A program made the translations under genes and the position numbers. From NCBI RefSeq assembly GCF_013041605.1, contig NZ_JABEQC010000002.1, positions 124,001 through 188,000 on the forward strand: a stretch of 64,000 nt of DNA. The letters run 5' to 3'. Position 1 is the first letter of the stretch; every line of letters starts with the position of its first letter. A model generated the notes under the pieces. It was not told where the DNA came from, did not search any database, and saw nothing but the letters and a program-made list of their open reading frames with translations. Shown one piece after another: positions 58,339 to 64,000 of the stretch. The stretch comes from Vibrio plantisponsor (GTDB lineage Bacteria > Pseudomonadota > Gammaproteobacteria > Enterobacterales > Vibrionaceae).

Positions 58339-59709
58339 TTATCGAACAACTAGGTAGATTGTGCGATCACCTCGTTGAATGTTTAGAGCAAGGATACTTG
58401 GGTTTTTATCCATAATTGCTCGTAAATCCGCGATATTTTTTACACGTTGTCTGTTCACACCAATAATGATGTCATCGGTCTGAAGTTGATAACTTGCCGC
58501 TGGAGAGTCTTTCGCAACACTTGTTACTTTTACACCCTCTATAGAGTCGCTTGCTGTAGTGTTACTTAATTCAGCACCTTGTAACCCATGGTGTAGATTG
58601 TCTGCCTTAGTTTTCGCGTTGGTTGCTTCGCCTAGCGTCACTTCGTAAGTTTTTTCTTTACCTTCACGAATGACACCCAGTTTGATGGTTTTTCCTGCAC
58701 CCAATGTAGCTACTTTCGCACGTAATTCAGAGAAGGTTTCTATCTTCTTACCATTTACAGAAACAACAATATCACCCGCTTTAAGACCGGCTTTATCTGC
58801 CGCACTGTCTGGCACTACTTGGCTAACGAAAGCGCCTTTAGTTGATGAATAGCCCATTGCTTCAGCGAGTTCAGAAGTGACTTCACCACCTTGAACACCG
58901 AGCATGCCGCGTTTCACCTCACCGAATTCAAGAATTTGGCTGGTGAGGTTTTTCATCATATTAGACGGGATGGAGAAACCGATGCCCACGTTTCCGCCGT
59001 TAGGACCAAGAATCGCAGTATTAATACCAATCAGTTCACCATTGAGGTTTACTAATGCGCCGCCTGAGTTACCGCTGTTGATCGCCGCATCGGTTTGAAT
59101 GAAGTTTTCGAAGTTTTCAATATTCAAACCACTTCGACCAAGAGCTGAAACAATACCTGAGGTAACTGTTTGACCAAGACCAAATGGGTTACCAATCGCC
59201 ACCGCAAAATCGCCGACGCGCAATTGATCCGAATCTGCAATCTTAATTTGCGTTAGGTTTTCTGCTTTTTCTAGTTTCAGTAGCGCAATGTCAGACATTT
59301 CATCGCCGCCAACAAGCTCTGCATTCAGTTCTCTGCCATCGTGCAGCTTGACGCGAATTTTTTCTGCATTGTTTATTACGTGGTAATTAGTCACAACATA
59401 GCCTTTACCCGCGTCAATAATGACGCCAGAACCTAGCGCTCTAAACGGGCGCTCCTGCATCTGTTCAACGGGGAAGTCTGGACCAAAGAAAAATCGGAAC
59501 TGTTCTGGAACTCTTTGTCTAGAGACTTGAGTACCTTCTACGGCAATGCTTACCACTGCTGGTGTGACTTTCTCGAGCATTGGTGCCAAGCTAGGCATTT
59601 GCTCTCCGTTCACAGATAAAGGCAGTGCTGCAGTAGCAGGCATTGGTGCAATGATAGAACTTAAGCTTAAGGATAGGACCGTTAAAGCAAGCAAAGGTTT
59701 TTTCATCAT
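58339..59709 (-). CDS. degQ: DegQ/DegP-type periplasmic serine protease
   Basis: A 456-residue periplasmic protease and chaperone. A signal peptide (about 1-27, ending ATAA) is followed by the protease domain (YVVTNYHVINNA, MSDIALLKLE, INSGNSGGALVN) and two PDZ domains (about 260-355 and 370-456). The start at 59709 is chosen because GAGGAG lies four bases upstream; an upstream in-frame codon lacks this. A sigma-E-type promoter lies about 80-105 bases upstream. Pairing with degS suggests the degQ locus, though Vibrio annotations often say degP. Confidence 0.93.
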   Translation of the reverse strand: MMKKPLLALTVLSLSLSSIIAPMPATAALPLSVNGEQMPSLAPMLEKVTPAVVSIAVEGTQVSRQRVPEQFRFFFGPDFPVEQMQERPFRALGSGVIIDAGKGYVVTNYHVINNAEKIRVKLHDGRELNAELVGGDEMSDIALLKLEKAENLTQIKIADSDQLRVGDFAVAIGNPFGLGQTVTSGIVSALGRSGLNIENFENFIQTDAAINSGNSGGALVNLNGELIGINTAILGPNGGNVGIGFSIPSNMMKNLTSQILEFGEVKRGMLGVQGGEVTSELAEAMGYSSTKGAFVSQVVPDSAADKAGLKAGDIVVSVNGKKIETFSELRAKVATLGAGKTIKLGVIREGKEKTYEVTLGEATNAKTKADNLHHGLQGAELSNTTASDSIEGVKVTSVAKDSPAASYQLQTDDIIIGVNRQRVKNIADLRAIMDKNPSILALNIQRGDRTIYLVVR

Positions 59710-59786
59710 GAAACTCCTCATTGATAAGTATCTGGTCGTGATTAATATTTGTGCTAAATATCAAACTTCAACAGACTCAGTGAGAG

Positions 59787-59814
59787 TTATGACTCAAAAA
59801 CCTTTTTAAAGTTC
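59787..59814 (-). promoter_or_regulatory. Sigma-E-type promoter of degQ
   Basis: On the minus strand GAACTT (59809-59814), a 16-base spacer (59793-59808) and TCATAA (59787-59792) match the sigma-E pattern GAACTT-N16-TCnnA. This fits envelope-stress control of degQ, a loop that starts with DegS next door. Confidence 0.8.
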
Positions 59815-59848
59815 ACTAGAGATTGGTTGTTATCAATATGAGTGTCAA

Positions 59849-60289
59849 TTAGCTCGCTTTGACATCGATAACATCTGAAGAACGGAGAATGGTTTTTTCT
59901 TCATTCTTTAATAGGCCAGTAGCACCTAAAGCGTAATCTTTTGGCTGCTCTTCTAACGTATCATCTGAGCTGCTTTCATCTTTTTGTTGAGCAATCTGTT
60001 TAACAAACGGATTATCTTGCTCAGGAAGATTTGGAAGTAACTCGCTAGAGGTCTTAGACATATGCTGATAAAGCTTGGTGTAGTCTTTACCAAGTGTATC
60101 GAGCATTTCGGCAGTTTGGGCAAAATGATCAGCGAGTTCTTGACGTTGTTGTTCAAGTGCATACTTTGCACTGTCTAAATCTTTCTGTAAGGATTTCTGT
60201 GCCTTATATTGAGGCGTGGTTAAACGAGAAATCACAACGCCGGCTACAAGACCGACTAACAATCCAACAATCGCATAAATCCAAGGCAT
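59849..60289 (-). CDS. zapG: ZapG (YhcB, DUF1043), cell-envelope/division protein
   Basis: A 146-residue protein with one N-terminal membrane helix (about 3-22, WIYAIVGLLVGLVAGVVISRL), then a cytoplasmic coiled coil (about 30-85, LDSAKYALEQQRQELADHFAQTAEMLDTLG) and a low-complexity acidic tail. YhcB/ZapG links cell division and envelope synthesis. It is divergent from zapE, the order seen in E. coli (yhcB-yhcM). Confidence 0.92.
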   Translation of the reverse strand: MPWIYAIVGLLVGLVAGVVISRLTTPQYKAQKSLQKDLDSAKYALEQQRQELADHFAQTAEMLDTLGKDYTKLYQHMSKTSSELLPNLPEQDNPFVKQIAQQKDESSSDDTLEEQPKDYALGATGLLKNEEKTILRSSDVIDVKAS

Positions 60290-60440
60290 AACAGCTCCTT
60301 ATTGTTGTTATTTAACATGTTTTTCACCAGCTGGTTACACATGCGCACGTCTCATGGTACTATGACTCCCCGAATGGATAAAGCAAAAAGCATGTGCTCT
60401 ACATTGCAGTTTCTTCCCCTCTTTCTTTGAGCAGATAGTC

Positions 60441-61544
60441 ATGACTCCGAAGCAGCGATACGAACAAGATTTAAAAAGGTCTGATTTTCAACAAGATGAA
60501 GCGCAAGCTATGGCTGTAAATGCCCTAGATAACCTTTATCACCAGCTTATTGATTACCTGAACACGCCAGTGGTCAAACCATCTCGCTGGCAAAAATTAC
60601 TGGGAAAAAAGGAAGAGAAACCCGAATTACCGAAAGGTTTGTATTTTTGGGGAGGAGTAGGGCGCGGTAAAACGTATCTGATGGATACATTTTTTGATGC
60701 TTTGCCAACAGATAAAAAAATGCGAGTGCATTTTCATCGCTTTATGTATCGGGTACACGATGAATTAAAACTGCTTGATCATGTCAGTGACCCACTGGAG
60801 TTCATCGCGGATAAGTTCAGCAAAGAAGCTGTGATTATCTGCTTTGACGAGTTTTTTGTATCTGATATTACCGATGCAATGATATTGGGCACTCTATTTC
60901 AAGCCTTGTTCCAGCGTGGCGTTGTATTAGTCGCAACGTCAAACATCCCACCTCATGACCTATATAGAAATGGCCTGCAACGTGCCCGTTTCTTACCTGC
61001 TATCGCTCTGATTGAAAAACATTGCCATGTTTTGAATGTTGATAGTGGAGTGGATTATCGTCTAAGAACATTGCAACAAGCTGAAATTTACCATTATCCG
61101 CTCGATGCCAAGGCTTCAGAGAACCTTGATAAATATTATGGGCAGTTAGCGGGCAGTGAAAAGCCGAAACAGCATCAGATAGAGATTAACCACCGCACCA
61201 TTGATGTGATTGAAGCTAATGATGGTTTGCTCTATGCATCATTTGAACAACTGTGTCAGACGGCTCGAAGTCAAAATGATTATATTGAGTTGTCAAAACT
61301 CTACCACACAGTGTTACTTGCTGAAGTTAAACAGATGGATCGCACCATTGATGACGCGGCGCGACGCTTTATTGCATTGGTTGACGAGTTTTATGAACGA
61401 AATGTAAAGCTGATTATTTCTGCTGAAGTTCCACTTGAGGAGCTTTATACTCATGGTCAGCTAGAGTTCGAATTTAAGCGTTGCCAGTCTCGTTTAATTG
61501 AGATGCAAAGCCATGATTACCTAGCTCAGGAACACTTAGCGTAA
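60441..61544 (+). CDS. zapE: ZapE, AFG1-like division ATPase
   Basis: A 367-residue cytoplasmic ATPase that associates with the FtsZ ring, in E. coli mainly under stress. Walker A GGVGRGKTYLMD is near 70-81, Walker B is VIICFDEFFVSDITDAMIL near 132-150, and FHRFMYRVHDEL and the ATSNIPPHDLYRNGLQR segment are AFG1 signatures. Single gene. Confidence 0.95.
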   Translation: MTPKQRYEQDLKRSDFQQDEAQAMAVNALDNLYHQLIDYLNTPVVKPSRWQKLLGKKEEKPELPKGLYFWGGVGRGKTYLMDTFFDALPTDKKMRVHFHRFMYRVHDELKLLDHVSDPLEFIADKFSKEAVIICFDEFFVSDITDAMILGTLFQALFQRGVVLVATSNIPPHDLYRNGLQRARFLPAIALIEKHCHVLNVDSGVDYRLRTLQQAEIYHYPLDAKASENLDKYYGQLAGSEKPKQHQIEINHRTIDVIEANDGLLYASFEQLCQTARSQNDYIELSKLYHTVLLAEVKQMDRTIDDAARRFIALVDEFYERNVKLIISAEVPLEELYTHGQLEFEFKRCQSRLIEMQSHDYLAQEHLA

Positions 61545-61560
61545 GCCTTACCAAATTGAT

Positions 61561-61604
61561 AAGGAAAAATGACTTTTTTGTATAAAAAGAGGTGATTTTT
61601 CCTT
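61561..61604 (+). terminator. Long AT-rich hairpin after zapE
   Basis: AAGGAAAAAT (61561-61570) pairs with ATTTTTCCTT (61595-61604), and an inner CTTTTT/AAAAAG stem continues it. The tail is CACTCTTCTTT. It probably ends the zapE transcript and abuts the rplM promoter. Confidence 0.6.
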
Positions 61605-61620
61605 CACTCTTCTTTATAAT
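61592..61620 (+). promoter_or_regulatory. Promoter of rplM-rpsI
   Basis: A perfect TATAAT (61615-61620) with a weak -35 (GTGATT, 61592-61597) at 17 bases, followed by a GC-rich discriminator (CCTGCGACCC) as in stringently controlled ribosomal promoters. The predicted leader is about 130 bases. Confidence 0.7.
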
Positions 61621-61664
61621 CCTGCGACCCACCGTTACTGCAGGTCTTTTTAGGCCGGGAGTAC

Positions 61665-61719
61665 CACCCACTCGAAGGGGTGTTGTCTGGGCTCTTAGAC
61701 AGTGGGAGCAATTTGCTCC
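61665..61719 (+). promoter_or_regulatory. Structured leader of rplM-rpsI mRNA (candidate L13 autoregulatory site)
   Basis: Three consecutive stems: CACCC/GGGTG (61665-61682), TGTCT/AGACA (61684-61701) and GGAGCA/TGCTCC (61705-61719). E. coli rplM-rpsI is repressed at translation by L13 through its leader; these stems are the natural candidate for the same control here. Confidence 0.6.
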
Positions 61720-61756
61720 TTTAAGTGTAAATTTTAATTAACGGGTTATTATTAGC

Positions 61757-62185
61757 ATGAAAACATTCGTTGCTAAACCAGAAACTGTAAAACGCGACTG
61801 GTATGTTGTAGACGCTGAAGGTAAAACTCTAGGCCGTCTAGCAAGTGAAATTGCATCTCGCCTACGTGGCAAACACAAAGCTGAATACACTCCACACGTA
61901 GACACTGGTGATTACATCATCGTTGTTAACGCGGAGAAAGTTGCTGTAACTGGTAACAAAGCTAAAGACAAAATGTACCACCGTCACACTGAATTCCCAG
62001 GTGGCCTAAAATCTTTCAGCTTCGAGAAGCTGATCGAGCGTAAGCCTGAGATGGTACTTGAGCTAGCGGTTAAAGGTATGCTTCCAAAAGGTCCTCTAGG
62101 CCGTGCTATGTACCGTAAGCTTAAAGTTTACGCAGGCGCTGAGCACAACCACGCTGCTCAACAACCTAAAGTACTAGACATCTAA
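61757..62185 (+). CDS. rplM: RplM, 50S ribosomal protein L13
   Basis: A 142-residue early-assembly 50S protein. [30 protein letters not shown] at the start and [25 protein letters not shown] near the end are conserved. It precedes rpsI by 15 bases. Confidence 0.98.
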   Translation: MKTFVAKPETVKRDWYVVDAEGKTLGRLASEIASRLRGKHKAEYTPHVDTGDYIIVVNAEKVAVTGNKAKDKMYHRHTEFPGGLKSFSFEKLIERKPEMVLELAVKGMLPKGPLGRAMYRKLKVYAGAEHNHAAQQPKVLDI

Positions 62186-62200
62186 TTGGGGATATCGGAA

Positions 62201-62593
62201 ATGGCAGAGAATCAATACTACGGCACTGGCCGTCGCAAAAGCTCAGCTGCACGCGTTTTTATTAAACCAGGCAGCGGCAACATCGTAATCAACAAGCGTA
62301 GCCTTGATGAATACTTCGGTCGTCCAACTTCTCGTATGGTTGTTAAACAACCTCTTGAGCTAGTTGAGATGGTAGAGAAACTAGATCTATACATCACTGT
62401 TAAAGGTGGCGGTATTTCTGGTCAAGCAGGTGCTATCCGTCACGGTATCACTCGCGCTCTTATGGAATACGATGAATCACTACGTCCTGCACTACGTGCG
62501 GCTGGCTACGTTACTCGTGACGCTCGTTGCGTTGAACGTAAGAAAGTTGGTCTACGTAAAGCACGTCGTCGTCCACAGTTCTCAAAACGTTAA
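62201..62593 (+). CDS. rpsI: RpsI, 30S ribosomal protein S9
   Basis: A 130-residue protein whose C-terminal tail (RRRPQFSKR) reaches the P-site tRNA. Start ATG 62201 ([15 protein letters not shown]); the frame is open back to the rplM stop, but the family begins here. Ends the operon before a terminator. Confidence 0.98.
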   Translation: MAENQYYGTGRRKSSAARVFIKPGSGNIVINKRSLDEYFGRPTSRMVVKQPLELVEMVEKLDLYITVKGGGISGQAGAIRHGITRALMEYDESLRPALRAAGYVTRDARCVERKKVGLRKARRRPQFSKR

Positions 62594-62646
62594 TCTTTCT
62601 TTATTGGAAGATGTTCGTTGGTCCAGTTTTACTGGATTGGGAAAAA

Positions 62647-62678
62647 AAAGCTCGGCTTATGCCGGGCTTTTTGTTTTT
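62647..62678 (+). terminator. Terminator after rpsI
   Basis: AAAGCTCGGC (62647-62656), loop TTAT, GCCGGGCTTT (62661-62670) with one G-T pair, then a T run. The rest of the gap to petA (62679-62923) should hold the pet promoter; TTGTCA (62800-62805) with TATCAT (62821-62826) is a weak candidate at a short 15-base spacing. Confidence 0.9.
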
Positions 62679-62923
62679 CTTCGCCTATGAAAAATTTCAT
62701 TTATCAATAATCACTTCCGAAACTTTTACAGCCTTACTCCCTTTTGTGACGCAACTTAGGGTTTGCTTCACGAATGTTACAAAAAGGTAGCTTTATCTTG
62801 TCAAAAAGTAGGGTTTTATTTATCATTTGCCGTCAAATAAATACAACTAAATTAGTATTTTGTTAGCCATGCTCTTAAGCGGAATAACAGCAATCCACAA
62901 GGAGCAAATGGGAGAATGTCTGG

Positions 62924-63517
62924 ATGAGCAATGCGCCTTTGAACAACAGTCGCAGACGTTTCTTAACTGCGACAACTGCGGTTGTCGGTGGGTTAGGAGC
63001 GGCGGCAGTTGCTGTACCTTTTATAAAATCTTGGAACCCAAGTGCGAAAGCAAAAGCGGCCGGCGCCCCTGTCGAGGTTGATGTAAGCAAACTCGAGGAA
63101 GGGCAAATGGTTCGTGTTGAGTGGCGAGGTAAACCTGTATGGGTTGTTCGTCGTTCGCAAACAATTGTTGATGCTCTTAAAGAGCACGATAATCAATTAC
63201 GTGATCCGAACTCTGGTGAAGAGCAACAGCCGGATTACGCTCAAAACACTTATCGCTCAATTAAGCCTGAATATTTCATCGCTGTGGGTATCTGTACGCA
63301 CTTAGGTTGTTCACCAAGCTATTTGCCTGATTCTTTCAGTGAACAAGTCCAAGGCGTTAAGTCAGGTTTCTTCTGTCCTTGTCACGGTTCGAAGTTTGAC
63401 ATGGCTGGACGAGTGTTCCAGGGCGTTCCTGCACCACTGAACCTGGTCATTCCGAAGCATATGTATTTAAGCGATACAAGAATTGTCATCGGTCTCGATG
63501 AAACAGGGGAGGCATAA
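62924..63517 (+). CDS. petA: PetA, Rieske iron-sulfur subunit of the cytochrome bc1 complex
   Basis: A 197-residue subunit that takes electrons from ubiquinol. A twin-arginine signal/anchor (NSRRRFLTATTAV, about 8-20) sends the folded protein out by the Tat route. The [2Fe-2S] ligands are Cys124 and His126 (CTHLGC) and Cys151 and His154 (CPCHGS), with Cys129 and Cys153 as the disulfide. GGAG lies nine bases before the ATG. The stop overlaps the petB ATG by one base. Confidence 0.97.
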   Translation: MSNAPLNNSRRRFLTATTAVVGGLGAAAVAVPFIKSWNPSAKAKAAGAPVEVDVSKLEEGQMVRVEWRGKPVWVVRRSQTIVDALKEHDNQLRDPNSGEEQQPDYAQNTYRSIKPEYFIAVGICTHLGCSPSYLPDSFSEQVQGVKSGFFCPCHGSKFDMAGRVFQGVPAPLNLVIPKHMYLSDTRIVIGLDETGEA

Positions 63518-64000
63518 TGCAAGCTCTACTTGATTGGGTAGAAAAACGTCTACCCGCGATGAACGCGTATAAAAAGCACCTTTCTGAATATCCAATGCCA
63601 AAGAACTTCAACTTTTGGTACCTTTTTGGTTCCTTGGCGATGCTGGTGCTTGTAAACCAGATCCTAACGGGCATTTGGTTGACGATGAACTACGTTCCTT
63701 CTGGTGAAGGTGCCTTTGCTTCTGTTGAATACATCATGCGTGATGTGGAGTTCGGTTGGTTGCTACGTTATATGCACTCAACGGGCGCTTCTGCATTCTT
63801 CGTGGTTGTGTATCTGCATATGTTCCGTGGCCTCATTTACGGTTCATACCAAAAGCCTCGTGAACTTCTTTGGTTGTTCGGCATGCTAATTTTCTTAGTG
63901 CTGATGGCTGAAGCATTTATGGGTTACTTGCTACCTTGGGGACAAATGTCTTACTGGGGTGCACAGGTAATCATTTCTCTGTTTGGTGCGATTCCTGTCA
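63517..64000 (+). CDS. petB: PetB, cytochrome b of the bc1 complex (partial, cut by window end)
   Basis: The frame from ATG 63517 is open to the edge, giving 161 residues. MQALLDWVEKRLPAMNAY is followed by membrane helices. His87 (RYMHSTGAS) and His101 (YLHMFRGLIYGS) are the first two heme-b ligands, and LLPWGQMSYWGAQV (about 138-151) is the quinol-site signature. It passes electrons across the membrane with PetA and cytochrome c1. The one-base overlap with petA indicates coupled translation; petC should follow outside. Confidence 0.97.
   Translation, partial: MQALLDWVEKRLPAMNAYKKHLSEYPMPKNFNFWYLFGSLAMLVLVNQILTGIWLTMNYVPSGEGAFASVEYIMRDVEFGWLLRYMHSTGASAFFVVVYLHMFRGLIYGSYQKPRELLWLFGMLIFLVLMAEAFMGYLLPWGQMSYWGAQVIISLFGAIPV

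Noticed and set aside
62860..63081. Cys-rich open frame with zinc-ribbon look overlapping petA
   Set aside because: It is an out-of-frame shadow of petA, whose Rieske motifs and Tat signal leave no doubt about the true frame.
1..64000. CRISPR arrays, insertion sequences, integron or prophage parts
   Set aside because: No regularly spaced repeats, transposase, integrase or phage genes were seen; all large frames are accounted for by known chromosomal families.

Overview
The window is a contiguous, gene-dense piece of a Vibrio main chromosome. The protein sequences (RpoS, RecA, RimM, FtsB, HutZ and others) look Vibrio-like. The order rpsU/dnaG/rpoD, tsaD, plsY, folB/folK, uppP, ftsB-ispDF-truD-surE-pcm-nlpD-rpoS, mutS, cys genes, pncC-recA-recX-alaS-lysC-csrA-tRNAs, oadGAB, gshA-luxS, ffh, rpsP-rimM-trmD-rplS, degS/degQ, zapG/zapE, rplM-rpsI, petAB matches, as far as I remember it, V. 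cholerae chromosome 1 from about VC0489 to VC0574. The species cannot be fixed from the sequence alone. I see no insertion sequence, prophage, integron or CRISPR array.

Layout. 1-6001: heme acquisition. A partial exbB and tonB on the minus strand diverge from hutW-hutX-hutZ and a TonB-dependent heme receptor, with overlapping Fur-box matches between them. 6054-10432: olsF (ornithine lipid synthase), a two-gene unit of a small membrane-anchored protein and a chemoreceptor with a histidine-rich membrane domain, and tRNA-Ile2(CAU). This interval corresponds to the place where pandemic V. cholerae carries the VSP-II island. 10589-15110: the macromolecular synthesis operon rpsU-yqeY-dnaG-rpoD (minus). 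15351-25000: tsaD, plsY, folate and undecaprenyl-phosphate genes, then the long ftsB-to-rpoS cluster. 25024-32887: mutS, then cysM diverging from cysPTWA (sulfate/thiosulfate uptake). 33016-40404: pncC, recA (textbook SOS promoter), recX, alaS, lysC, csrA and a duplicated tRNA-Ser/tRNA-Arg array with a strong promoter. 40652-44121: the sodium-pumping oxaloacetate decarboxylase operon. 44146-50794: a quinone-reductase-like MDR enzyme, YqaA, a two-domain M16 lipoprotein protease, gshA and luxS. 50814-56918: yfjD and ypjD on minus, ffh, and rpsP-rimM-trmD-rplS. 56969-60289: DegS, DegQ (behind a sigma-E-type promoter) and ZapG on minus. 60441-64000: zapE, the rplM-rpsI operon with a structured leader, and petA-petB, with petB running off the right edge.

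Most of the window is conserved housekeeping DNA. I found no clear new multi-gene system. The most interesting points are the MCP plus small-protein unit in the VSP-II position, the heme cluster sitting on the main chromosome beside it, a heme receptor without the usual histidine between its FRAP and NPNL motifs, and several readable regulatory sites (Fur, LexA, sigma-E, cys dyads, rplM leader, oad leader, rpoS ribosome-binding-site hairpin). All calls were made by reading; no database search was run.
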